Shown here: positions 25,824-33,762 of the stretch, piece by piece
Layout of the letters: every line of letters begins with the position of its first letter
How positions within the stretch are numbered: position 1 is the first letter of the stretch
From: a bacterium
GTDB lineage: Bacteria > Verrucomicrobiota > Verrucomicrobiia > Limisphaerales > J093
Assembly: GCA_021780105.1 (NCBI GenBank)
Contig: JAJXZJ010000045.1
Coordinates: 62,001-126,000 of the forward strand
Length of the DNA: 64,000 nucleotides
Reading direction: 5' to 3'
Notes under the pieces: generated by a model
The model's input: the letters and a program-made list of their open reading frames with translations, nothing else
What the model was told of the DNA's origin: nothing
Database searches by the model: none
Position numbers and translations under genes: made by a program

Positions 25824-26919
25824 AGCGTTTGTTCGCCCGCCAGAGCAGCCACGCGCCGACGCCTTGGAAGAGGAAGTTGGGCGCCCAGAGAATCAGGTGC
25901 GGCATCCGGCGCGGATAGGTTTCCCACGCCTGGCCGAGGACGACGAAGCCGTAGTAGGCCAGCACCAGCAGCAGCGCCAGTCCAATGCCCGCGCTGGTTT
26001 CCCGGCGGTGCGCCCGGATGCCCAGCGGGATGCCGACAAGCGTGAAGCCGATGCACGCGAAGGAAAACGCGATCTCCCGGTGCATCTGCACCATCACCGG
26101 CGTCGGGTTGAGGCCCAGCCGCAAACAGTCGTAATACTGCGTCATCAACTGCCCGAACGACATGTCCGTAAGCGGCACCGCCTCCACGGTGCGTTGCGTC
26201 GGGCGTTGGTTCAAGTCGAGCGTGTAGTCCGCCAGCGTGCCCGGCTGCATTTTATCGGCCTGCACCACGTCCATTTCCGGGAAGAACAGGCTGACCTGCT
26301 GGTTCGAGGGATTGACACTCACGGTGGCCTCCGCCGCCTGGATGATGCGCACGGGGCGCAACACGGTGTCCGTGCCGTTGGTGCCCATTTCGTAAGCCAG
26401 CAGGTTGTGCAACGTGTCGCCCTCGACGCTGCCCACGAAAATGATGTAGGGCGGAAAATCCTTGATGAACTGGTTGGCGGACAGCAACGCCGTCGGATGC
26501 TCCGTGCCGAGCTGCGTCAGCAGCCGCTTGTAGGCCACGCGGCATTCCGGCCCGAACTTCAGGTTGAACGCCCCGCTCACGCCGCTGAGCACCACGCTCA
26601 ACAGCAAAATCGGCGTGATGAGCGCCAGCAGGCTGATGCCGCTGGCCCGGACGGCGGTCAGTTCCTGGTCCGCGCTGAACCGGCCGAAGACCAGCAGCGT
26701 CGCCGTCAGCAGCGCCATCGGCAGGGCGAACACCATGACGAACGGCACCAGCAGCGCGATGGCCTTGGCCACGACGCCGAGCGAGGCCTGGTGGTTCACC
26801 AGCAGCGTAAGCACCTCGCGAAGCACGTTGCCGAGCAGCAGCACGAACGTGAACACCGCCACGGTCAACAACAGCGCGGCCAGCACCTGGCGCAAAAGGT
26901 AGAAATGGAGCGTTTTCAT
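25822..26919 (-). CDS. LptF/LptG family lipopolysaccharide export permease
   Basis: The 365-residue protein starts [20 protein letters not shown]. It has three N-terminal hydrophobic helices, a ~170-residue periplasmic beta-jellyroll part, and three C-terminal helices ([39 protein letters not shown]). The stretch [20 protein letters not shown] is the conserved cytoplasmic coupling loop of LptF/G. The family forms the membrane part of the Lpt transporter with the ATPase LptB. Only one permease gene is present here, so whether it is F or G cannot be decided. It indicates an outer membrane with LPS-like lipid. Confidence 0.9.
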   Translation of the reverse strand: MKTLHFYLLRQVLAALLLTVAVFTFVLLLGNVLREVLTLLVNHQASLGVVAKAIALLVPFVMVFALPMALLTATLLVFGRFSADQELTAVRASGISLLALITPILLLSVVLSGVSGAFNLKFGPECRVAYKRLLTQLGTEHPTALLSANQFIKDFPPYIIFVGSVEGDTLHNLLAYEMGTNGTDTVLRPVRIIQAAEATVSVNPSNQQVSLFFPEMDVVQADKMQPGTLADYTLDLNQRPTQRTVEAVPLTDMSFGQLMTQYYDCLRLGLNPTPVMVQMHREIAFSFACIGFTLVGIPLGIRAHRRETSAGIGLALLLVLAYYGFVVLGQAWETYPRRMPHLILWAPNFLFQGVGAWLLWRANKR

Positions 26920-27098
26920 GCCCGGTTCATCGGCGACAACCACGCTTGGGGAAGCCATGCGGTGGACCATTCCGTCCCGCCGAACGCGGTCGGCAGAGGC
27001 TAACAAGCCCGTCGCCGCGCGCAAGCGCGGTCTCTCCGGGGCTGCCGCAACATTCTCCGGGCTTGCACCGGCGGCGGTTCTGTTTCCATCATGACCGC

Positions 27099-28025
27099 AT
27101 GTCAGTTGCCACCAACCGCCCGGCGCCGGCCCGCGCCGCCGGCTTCGATCTGGACGCCTACCTGGCCCGGACCACGACCGCGGTGAACCGCGCGCTCGAC
27201 CGCCTGTTGCCCAAGGCGACCGCGCGGCCCGCCACCATCCACAAGGCCATGCGCTACTCGCTCTTCGCCGGCGGCAAGCGGATGCGACCCGCGCTCTGCC
27301 TGGCGGCGGCGGAGGCGTGCGACGGCAGTTGGGGCGCGGCCATGCCACTGGCCTGCGCCGTCGAGTGCATCCACACCTACTCGCTCATCCACGACGATCT
27401 GCCGGCGATGGACAACGACGATTTCCGCCGCGGCAAGCCGACGAATCACAAGGTCTTCGGCGAAGGCATCGCCGTGCTGGCCGGCGACGCGCTGCTGACG
27501 CAGGCGTTTGAAATCGCCGCGCAGTGCCGCGCCGCCGTGCGTTACCCGCACGGCACAATCGTGCTGGAAATTGCGCGGGCGTCGGGGTCGCTGCAACTGG
27601 TCGGCGGCCAGGTGGCGGATCTCGAAGCGGAGGGCCAGACGGTTTCCGCCGCCCAGCTTCGCTACATCCACGAGCGGAAAACCTCCGCGCTGCTCGGCTG
27701 CGCCACCCGTCTCGGCGGCATGAGCGCGAATTGCACTGCGGCGCAGCTCCGCGCGCTCACCGACTTCGGCTACCACGTCGGCCTCGCCTTCCAGGTCATT
27801 GACGACATCCTCGACGTGACGCAGACCAGCGCGCAACTCGGCAAGACGGCAGGCAAGGACGTGGCCGTGCAAAAGGCCACCTACCCGGCGATTGTCGGGC
27901 TGGAAAGATCACGGAAGATTGCCGCACAATTGACCGACAAGGCGTTCGCCGCGCTGAAGCCGTTCCGCGGCCGGGCCGTGGCGTTGGAGGCGCTGGCCAC
28001 GTTCCTGCTTCAACGCGACCGCTGA
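27099..28025 (+). CDS. Farnesyl/geranylgeranyl diphosphate synthase
   Basis: The 308-residue protein starts [20 protein letters not shown]. It contains [20 protein letters not shown], the first Asp-rich motif DDLPAMD (residues 99-105) and the second as VIDDILDVT (~235), plus the KAGK-like [16 protein letters not shown]. It condenses IPP with allylic diphosphates to give C15 or C20 prenyl diphosphate. The chain-length class cannot be set by eye; the two residues between the Asp pairs (Leu-Pro) fit bacterial FPP/GGPP synthases. It is divergent from the Lpt permease. Confidence 0.93.
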   Translation: MSVATNRPAPARAAGFDLDAYLARTTTAVNRALDRLLPKATARPATIHKAMRYSLFAGGKRMRPALCLAAAEACDGSWGAAMPLACAVECIHTYSLIHDDLPAMDNDDFRRGKPTNHKVFGEGIAVLAGDALLTQAFEIAAQCRAAVRYPHGTIVLEIARASGSLQLVGGQVADLEAEGQTVSAAQLRYIHERKTSALLGCATRLGGMSANCTAAQLRALTDFGYHVGLAFQVIDDILDVTQTSAQLGKTAGKDVAVQKATYPAIVGLERSRKIAAQLTDKAFAALKPFRGRAVALEALATFLLQRDR

Positions 28026-28185
28026 ACCGCGTGAACCGGCGGTCTCGCCGGGAGCAACAGCGATTGCCAGCCGGGCCGGCGGTGCTATGCTCGCTGAATT
28101 CGCCGTGGCCGGCGGCGTCCAATCCGGCGGTGTTTTTCGCGGTTGTGAACCAAAACAGAAGGAAACGGTTTTTTAGGCAACAGTT

Positions 28186-28821
28186 ATGAAAGCATTTGGT
28201 TGGAAGCGGTTCCTCAGTCTGGTCCTGCCCGCGGCGCTCCTGCTCACGGCGGGTTGCGCCTCGTCCGGGGTGAAGAACCCGTCCGGCGTCGGCGTGACGG
28301 AGATGAACGCCGACGAGAAAGGCTTCGTCACCGGCACCGGCATCGAGTCGCAGGACATCGTGACGGTGGCGGACCAGATGTGCCGCGGGCTGCTGGGCAT
28401 TGACCGCATCGCCAACGCGACCACGCCGCCGCGCATTGCGCTCGACCCGGTGATCAACGAAACGCGTTTCCCGATCAACAAGGACATTTTCCTGACGCGG
28501 ATGATGGCCCAGCTCACCGCCAAGTCCGGCGGCAAGGTGGTGTTCCTGGCCCGCGAGCGCATGGAGGCGTTGAAAAAAGAGCGCGACCTGAAGCGCGCGG
28601 GCGAAGTCACCGCCAGCAGCGACCCGAACGTGCAGGAATTCAAGGGCGCGGACTATTTCCTCACCGGCAAGCTGCAAGGACTTTCCACGCGCACCTCGCG
28701 CGGCACGAGCGATTACGTGCTCTACACGTTCGAGCTGATTGACGCCCGCACGAGCGAAATTGTCTGGGCCGGCGAACACGAGATCAAACGTCAAGGGCTG
28801 GAGGACGCCGTTTATCGTTAA
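28186..28821 (+). CDS. LpoB-like lipoprotein (penicillin-binding protein activator)
   Basis: The 211-residue product has a lipoprotein signal ending LLTAGCASS (lipobox Cys ~25). The domain contains MCRGLLGIDRIANATTPPRI, ALDPVINETRFPINKDIFLT and FKGADYFLTGKLQGLSTRTS, the pattern of the LpoB domain. In Enterobacteria LpoB activates the peptidoglycan synthase PBP1B from the outer membrane. It is followed by a COG3014-like lipoprotein and a YcfL-like lipoprotein, the same association seen in Proteobacteria. No penicillin-binding protein gene is in the window. Confidence 0.85.
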   Translation: MKAFGWKRFLSLVLPAALLLTAGCASSGVKNPSGVGVTEMNADEKGFVTGTGIESQDIVTVADQMCRGLLGIDRIANATTPPRIALDPVINETRFPINKDIFLTRMMAQLTAKSGGKVVFLARERMEALKKERDLKRAGEVTASSDPNVQEFKGADYFLTGKLQGLSTRTSRGTSDYVLYTFELIDARTSEIVWAGEHEIKRQGLEDAVYR

Positions 28822-28843
28822 GCGCGTCCCCGCCGGGTTTCGT

Positions 28844-30028
28844 ATGAAACGCGTTTGGGGTCAGGCCCTGGCGGCAGCGTTGATGCTGCTGGCCGCAGGT
28901 TGTGCCACGGCACCGACGAACGTGGTCCGGCTCACGGGCGATCCGCTGGTGGACGCGCCCAACGCCATCGCGAACGGCCCGCCCCGCGACCGGGTGCTCT
29001 GGGACGACCGGCTGGCCGCGGCCGCGATGCGCCAGGGGCGGTTCGCCCAAGCGCAGGTGGCGCTGGACGACACGCTGGCCCGGCTCGGCGCAATCTTCAG
29101 CGCCGACAAGGAATCCAAGAAAGCGCGCGGCTATTTCACCGCCGAGGCGAAGAAGACCTTCCTGGGCGAGCCGTATGAGCGGGTGATGGCGTATTACTAC
29201 CGGGGCATTCTCTATTGGATGGCCGGTGAACCGGACAACGCGCGGGCGTGTTTCCGCAGCGCCGCGTTTCAGGATGCGGACGCGGAAAACAAGGCTTACG
29301 CCAGCGATTACGTGCTGCTCGATTATCTCGACGGCCTGATCACCGCCAAACTGGGCGGCGACGGCAGCGACGCTTTCAAGCGCGCCCGCGCCGAGGACCG
29401 GCTGGCCATTCCACCGACAGCCAATCCGAAAAACAACGTGCTGTTCTTCCTCGATTACGGCCGCGGTCCAACCAAATACGCCACCGGCGAATATCATGAA
29501 GAACTGCGCTTCCGCGACGGCTTTTCCCCCGCCCTCGAGGTCCTCATCCGGGTGGATGAGCAGGCCGTGGATATCGGGCCGTATGACGACCTCAACTTCC
29601 AGGCGACCACCCGGGGCGGGCGCGTCATGGACCACATTCTCGGCAACAAGGCCGTGTTCAAGAAAACCACCGACGTGGCCGGCGACGTGGCGCTGGTGGG
29701 CGGCCTGGGCACCGCCATTGTCAGCCAGGATCAAACCGCACAGGAAGTCGGTCTTGGCATCGCCGCCGCGGGGCTGATTTCCAAGATTGTCTCCGCTGCC
29801 ACCAAGCCGCAGGCGGACACGCGCAGTTGGGACAACCTGCCGCTTTACCTGAGTTTCGCCTCCTTTCAATTGCCGCCGGGCCAGCACACGGCCACGGTTG
29901 AATTCCTGGACCCCAAGCGCGTTCCCATCCCCAGCCTGACCAAAACCATCACGTTCACGGTCAGCACCGACGGCAAGGACAAGGTGCTTTACGTCAGTGA
30001 CCAATCCACAACTCCGCAAATCCAATGA
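28844..30028 (+). CDS. COG3014-like outer-membrane lipoprotein
   Basis: The 394-residue protein starts MKRVWGQALAAALMLLAAGC, a lipoprotein signal with the Cys near residue 20. Then comes a helical TPR-like half (RVMAYYYRGILYWMAGEPDN; ADAENKAYASDYVLLDYLDG) and a half with beta strands (NNVLFFLDYGRGPTKYATGE; LPLYLSFASFQLPPGQHTAT). Its place between the LpoB-like and YcfL-like lipoprotein genes supports the COG3014 call. It overlaps the next gene by 4 bp (ATGA). The family's biochemical role is unknown; a link to cell-wall synthesis at the outer membrane is inferred. Confidence 0.75.
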   Translation: MKRVWGQALAAALMLLAAGCATAPTNVVRLTGDPLVDAPNAIANGPPRDRVLWDDRLAAAAMRQGRFAQAQVALDDTLARLGAIFSADKESKKARGYFTAEAKKTFLGEPYERVMAYYYRGILYWMAGEPDNARACFRSAAFQDADAENKAYASDYVLLDYLDGLITAKLGGDGSDAFKRARAEDRLAIPPTANPKNNVLFFLDYGRGPTKYATGEYHEELRFRDGFSPALEVLIRVDEQAVDIGPYDDLNFQATTRGGRVMDHILGNKAVFKKTTDVAGDVALVGGLGTAIVSQDQTAQEVGLGIAAAGLISKIVSAATKPQADTRSWDNLPLYLSFASFQLPPGQHTATVEFLDPKRVPIPSLTKTITFTVSTDGKDKVLYVSDQSTTPQIQ

Positions 30029-30429
30029 AAACATCGCTCTCGCTGCTGCTCATGACCGTCCTGTTCGCCGCCGGCTGCGCCCACGAGGCCGCCTACGAGC
30101 CGGTCAACACGACCAAATACGACCTGGAGAACAAGGCCAACTTTGTCTTGATGGATTCCGGCGCGCAGCACTCGGTCACCTGTTCCGGCCTGCAAATGGC
30201 CACGCTGCCGGACGGCCGCATCCGGGTGGCCGCCAACGTGCGCAACCGCGAAAACCGCCGGATCGAAGTCCAGATCAACTGCGAATTCAAGGACGTGCAG
30301 GGATTTGCGATTGATTCCACGCCGTGGCAGACGCTCATCCTGACCGAGCACGGTCAGGAAACGGTGAGTTTCACCTCGATGAACAACCAGGCGCGCAAAT
30401 ACACCATCCGCGTCCGGCAGGCGCGCTGA
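30025..30429 (+). CDS. YcfL-like lipoprotein (DUF1425 type)
   Basis: The 134-residue protein has a lipoprotein signal (MKTSLSLLLMTVLFAAGCAH). A small beta-sandwich domain follows, with RIRVAANVRNRENRRIEVQI, the Phe/Trp-rich FKDVQGFAIDSTPWQTLIL and SMNNQARKYTIRVR. That arrangement of a short Ig-like domain in which a Trp precedes a hydrophobic strand matches YcfL/COG5633. It is translationally coupled to the preceding gene, so the three lipoproteins form one operon. Confidence 0.75.
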   Translation: MKTSLSLLLMTVLFAAGCAHEAAYEPVNTTKYDLENKANFVLMDSGAQHSVTCSGLQMATLPDGRIRVAANVRNRENRRIEVQINCEFKDVQGFAIDSTPWQTLILTEHGQETVSFTSMNNQARKYTIRVRQAR

Positions 30430-30636
30430 ACCGCCGCCGGGCAAGCTGGCGGGCCGCCTGAAACCGGCGGACGCCAAAGAAAAGCCTTGCTTATCGGCGG
30501 GCCGGACGCTATCGCGGCGTTCACGTTTTTCGACGGCGGGAGCGGATTCCCGGCCTTGAACGGCGGCGATGTCGCCGGCCGGTGGCTGGAAACCGCGCCA
30601 AAATGACCGCCGTGTCAACCGAGTCGCAGATCCATT

Positions 30637-31134
30637 ATGTTGAAGTGCCACGAATTGTTAGGCTTCGTGTCTCCCGCGCTGGCGCAGGAGATTCTTGAGT
30701 TCACCTATGCCTCGGACAAGCCGGTTTACCGCGCGATCCTGACCGCGGTGGCGGAGGCGAACCATTTACGCCCGGCCTTTTTCGAGAAGAAGCCCCGCGC
30801 CCAGCGCCACGCCGAAATGCTCGTGTCGTTGAGCCGCCCGCGGATGGAGGAGGCCGCCGCCGGCCTGATTCGCGGCTGGCTGCTCAAGGCGCAGACCGCA
30901 CTCGTCACCGGCTTTCTTGACGCGCTGGGCGTCCCGCATGATCAGGGCGTGGTGGAGGAATTTCCCGCGTCCGTGGACGACGCGAAGCTCACCGCCGCGG
31001 TCGAAGCGTTGCTGGCGAAATTTCCGCGCGAAATCGTCATCATTTACCTCAACACCCTCAAGGCCACCGGCGGCGTGGAATGGCCCAATCTGGTGGCGCT
31101 CCTGCACGACGACCCGCGGCTGCAACTGGGTTAA
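30637..31134 (+). CDS. Hypothetical protein, probably helical and cytoplasmic
   Basis: The 165-residue product starts MLKCHELLGFVSPALAQEIL. It is almost all helical by eye, with many Leu/Ala and charged residues, a stretch GLIRGWLLKAQTALVTGFLD, and no signal or membrane segment. Coding quality (GC-rich third positions) supports a real gene. It is not recognised. It ends 55 bp before a convergent gene with a shared hairpin terminator between them. Confidence 0.7.
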   Translation: MLKCHELLGFVSPALAQEILEFTYASDKPVYRAILTAVAEANHLRPAFFEKKPRAQRHAEMLVSLSRPRMEEAAAGLIRGWLLKAQTALVTGFLDALGVPHDQGVVEEFPASVDDAKLTAAVEALLAKFPREIVIIYLNTLKATGGVEWPNLVALLHDDPRLQLG

Positions 31135-31141
31135 AACAAAG

Positions 31142-31170
31142 CCGCACCGCCTCCCGGAGAAGCGGTGCGG
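31142..31170. terminator. Bidirectional hairpin terminator between convergent genes
   Basis: CCGCACCGC (31142-31150) pairs perfectly with GCGGTGCGG (31162-31170). In the - direction the hairpin is followed by a T-rich tract (GGCTTTGTTTTAA), and in the + direction by GTTGATTTTG. It most likely ends transcription from the - strand gene at 31189, and possibly from both sides. Confidence 0.65.
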
Positions 31171-31188
31171 GTTGATTTTGTTGATCGG

Positions 31189-32223
31189 TTATTCCCGGCC
31201 TTGCGGCGGGGCATCCTCATCCTCCATCCCTGGCCCGGCGTTGTCCGGACCCAGCGGCGGTCGTTGCCACTGCGAACAGCCTGGTCCGCCGGGGCGTTGC
31301 GCCGGCCCAAAATCCTGCCGCATCATCCCACGACCCGGTCCATACTGTTCCCCGCGATCGCGCGGGCCGGACTGTTCCGCGCGGGCACCGTTCCGTTGCG
31401 GGCCGGCCGGCTGGCGATCTCGATCCAACGCAGGCGGGCCAAATCCCCAACCGTGGTGCTGAGGTCCGAAACCACGGCCGCTGGGTCCAAACCGCTCGTC
31501 GGAGCCGCGCGGACCGCGGCGCTCCAGGCGGGCGCCATCCCGTTGCGGCCCCCAGGTTTGGCGATCCGGCCCCTGGGCGAACGGGCCAAATCCCCAACCG
31601 CGGCGCGGATGGCCGAAACCCGGACGGCCGGGGCCGAAATCATCCTCCTCCCAGGCGTAACCGCGCGCCATCCAACGGGCGTGTTGCCGCCGCAACTCAA
31701 ACCCCGGACCAAATGGCGGTGGACCAAAGAACGGCCGGCCGCACAGCGGGCAGACATTTTCGCCGGCCCCGGCCCATCGGCCCATTCCCGGCGGACCGAA
31801 CGGTCGGAATCCACCGCGGAAGCCCTGGCCTGCGGTGCCCCACTCGCCGCGCGGGCCAGGACGGCGGTTGAGCGGCGGACGGTTGTATTCCTGTTCGTCC
31901 GTCGTCGCTGGCGGTTCAAAACGGCCGTAGCCGGGACCGGGTTGCCCGCCACGGAAATCCGGTCGTCCCCGGCCGGGTCGTTGCCAATTGCCTTGCGATT
32001 CCTGTCGTTGCGACGGTGCCGGCCGGGCTTCGTCGGAAGGTCCGCCTTGATCGGCCTCCTCGGCCGGCGGGCGTTGGGCGCGACGGGCTTCGCGCTCCAT
32101 GCGGGGCGCGTCGGCGCGCGGTCCGCGGCCGTTGGGCGCCGCGGCGTCATTGTCTTCCTGGGCCATCGCGCTGAGGGTGGAAAGTCCCAGGGCGAAGGCG
32201 AGGGTCATCGTGGTTCGTTTCAT
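31189..32223 (-). CDS. Secreted Gly/Pro/Arg-rich low-complexity protein
   Basis: The 344-residue protein has a signal peptide (MKRTTMTLAFALGLSTLSAM, cut near AQ). The rest is strongly biased to Gly, Pro, Arg, Phe and Gln with imperfect repeats such as GRGFGPQHHGWGFGPPALDR and GHPRRGWGFGPFAQGPDRQ. A small CPLCGRPF pair could bind metal or form a disulfide. It is probably intrinsically disordered and extracytoplasmic. Downstream on the opposite strand lies a two-component sensor whose periplasmic loop is also Arg/Gly/Pro-rich. A function as envelope-stress target or ligand is speculative. Confidence 0.7.
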   Translation of the reverse strand: MKRTTMTLAFALGLSTLSAMAQEDNDAAAPNGRGPRADAPRMEREARRAQRPPAEEADQGGPSDEARPAPSQRQESQGNWQRPGRGRPDFRGGQPGPGYGRFEPPATTDEQEYNRPPLNRRPGPRGEWGTAGQGFRGGFRPFGPPGMGRWAGAGENVCPLCGRPFFGPPPFGPGFELRRQHARWMARGYAWEEDDFGPGRPGFGHPRRGWGFGPFAQGPDRQTWGPQRDGARLERRGPRGSDERFGPSGRGFGPQHHGWGFGPPALDRDRQPAGPQRNGARAEQSGPRDRGEQYGPGRGMMRQDFGPAQRPGGPGCSQWQRPPLGPDNAGPGMEDEDAPPQGRE

Positions 32224-32363
32224 ACTCGGTTTTCTTTCTTGTTGTGTTCTTCCTCCGCTTCAGCCGCCCGCACCGGTCGCGGCACAGTAGGAAAACGGCT
32301 GGAGCGGAGGAAAGGGTTCATGTGTTGTTTGCGTCAAATTGGTTTGTTTCGACAGATCGCTCT

Positions 32364-32624
32364 TCATCCGACCGGCGGAATGCTTTCAGGGCAGTGTCGC
32401 TCCGCGCAACGGTGCCATGCCAGCATCAGGTCTGCCTGATGCCGCCACGCCCAATCCAACACCATCCGGCTGACCGGCTCCGGCAGCTCGCCCTGGATGA
32501 CGGACAGCGACGGAATGGACACCATGACTTCGTGTTCGCCGTAGATCGCGTGGAAGTGGGCGCCCAGCAGGGGCACAAACCACATTCCGACCACGACACC
32601 GCAGAATTTGGATAGCACGGGCAT
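32364..32624 (-). CDS. DUF4160 domain protein
   Basis: The 86-residue protein begins MPVLSKFCGVVVGMWFVPLL and contains AHFHAIYGEHEVMVSIPSLS, then GELPEPVSRMVLDWAWRHQA and DLMLAWHRC. This matches the DUF4160 layout, where HFHA and the GEH/E motif are conserved. These small proteins usually sit beside a DUF2442 gene and are suspected toxin-antitoxin-like partners. Here the neighbour 8 bp upstream is a different small gene. Function unproven. Confidence 0.75.
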   Translation of the reverse strand: MPVLSKFCGVVVGMWFVPLLGAHFHAIYGEHEVMVSIPSLSVIQGELPEPVSRMVLDWAWRHQADLMLAWHRCAERHCPESIPPVG

Positions 32625-32632
32625 ATGTTCTT

Positions 32633-32809
32633 TCAGTTGTGCCGCACCCGCGGCGGGTTAATGGAAATGGGTTGAACGACGTTGGCCGGATGACTCCAGC
32701 CGTCCACGATCAACCGGCGCACCGGCCGGGGCGACGCGGCCGCGGCGGTGTTCCGCTCCTGGCCGCCATCGGCGGGCTTCGTCATCGTAAGTTGCACAGT
32801 CGTTTTCAT
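32633..32809 (-). CDS. Small hypothetical protein upstream of the DUF4160 gene
   Basis: A 58-codon frame runs from ATG 32809 to TGA 32635-32633. It starts MKTTVQLTMTKPADGGQERN and ends in RPVRRLIVDGWSHPANVVQP plus ten residues. It ends only 8 bp before the DUF4160 start, in the same direction, so co-translation is likely if it is real. It does not look like DUF2442. It is short and could be spurious. Confidence 0.4.
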   Translation of the reverse strand: MKTTVQLTMTKPADGGQERNTAAAASPRPVRRLIVDGWSHPANVVQPISINPPRVRHN

Positions 32810-32839
32810 CTGCCTTCGTGAGTAATAGACGCCCCCTAT

Positions 32840-32888
32840 GTAAAGCGAGTGTGTGGGCCGGCGGGAAAAATTGTTAAGCGGGTGTAAA
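32840..32888 (+). promoter_or_regulatory. Possible CpxR-like operator upstream of the response regulator
   Basis: GTTAA (32873-32877) and GTAAA (32884-32888) are in direct repeat 11 bp apart, and another GTAAA is at 32840. The CpxR consensus in E. coli is GTAAA-N5-GTAAA. OmpR-family regulators commonly bind such ~10-11 bp direct repeats. It lies ~120 bp before the regulator gene and also upstream of the divergent DUF4160 unit. Confidence 0.3.
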
Positions 32889-33006
32889 AGTTCGCCTTTT
32901 CCCCGGCGATCCGGCTAGAATCCTTCCCGTTGGCGCAGAAAAACGCGGCGGGGCGTCCGGATTGGCCGCCGCCGGTTGCGCCGCGAACCGCAACACACGC
33001 AATCAC

Positions 33007-33759
33007 ATGTCACTCTCGCCGTCCACGCCTCCCGCCAGCGGGTCCGACGCCCGGCTCCGCCTGCTGGTAATTGACGACGACCGCAAACTCTGCCGCCTCA
33101 TCAAGGACTACCTGGAGCCGCTGGGCTATGAGGTCGTGGCGGCGCACACCGGGCCGGACGGCGTGACGCAGGCCCTCGGCGGATCGTGGCACGCGCTGCT
33201 CCTTGACGTGATGCTGCCAGGCATGGACGGCTTCGAGGTGCTCAAGCAAATCCGGCGGCAGTCGGACGTGCCGGTGCTCATGCTCACCGCGCGCGGCGAG
33301 GAGGCGGACCGGATCGTCGGCCTGGAAATCGGCGCGGACGATTACCTGCCCAAGACGTTTTCCACGCGCGAACTGCTGGCGCGGTTGCGGGCGGTGACGC
33401 GGCGCACGACGCGCGCCCCGGAACCGGCCGGGGCGCCGCCGCGCGAGTTCGTCGTCGGCCGGCTGCGCGTCCAGCCGGAATCCCGCACGGCGGTGCTGGG
33501 CGACCAGCCGCTGCTGCTCACGCCGGTGGAATTCGATCTCCTCGCCAGCCTGGCGCGCGCCCGCGGCCGGGTGAAGACGCGCGAGCAACTGCTCGAAGAA
33601 ATCCGTGAACGTGACTTCGACGTGTTCGACCGCTCGATTGACGTTCACATCTCAGCCCTGCGCCGCAAACTGGGCGACGATCCGAAGAATCCGCGGTTCA
33701 TCCGCACGCTGCGTTCCGCGGGTTACATGCTCATCAACCCCGACGCCGAAACCGTCTGA
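33007..33759 (+). CDS. OmpR/CpxR-like response regulator
   Basis: The 250-residue protein has a receiver domain (residues ~15-135) with acidic pocket VIDDDRKL, phospho-acceptor Asp67 in LLLDVMLPGMDG, MLTARGEE, and Lys116 in DDYLPKTFS. The winged-helix domain (~145-245) has LTPVEFDLLASLARARGRVK and SIDVHISALRRKLGDDPKNP with FIRTLRSAGYML. Pairing with the sensor gene 3 bp downstream and the switch LPKTF rather than LPKPF suggest a CpxR-like unit. Start ATG 33007 leaves a 15-residue leader. Confidence 0.93.
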   Translation: MSLSPSTPPASGSDARLRLLVIDDDRKLCRLIKDYLEPLGYEVVAAHTGPDGVTQALGGSWHALLLDVMLPGMDGFEVLKQIRRQSDVPVLMLTARGEEADRIVGLEIGADDYLPKTFSTRELLARLRAVTRRTTRAPEPAGAPPREFVVGRLRVQPESRTAVLGDQPLLLTPVEFDLLASLARARGRVKTREQLLEEIRERDFDVFDRSIDVHISALRRKLGDDPKNPRFIRTLRSAGYMLINPDAETV

Positions 33760-33762
33760 CCC

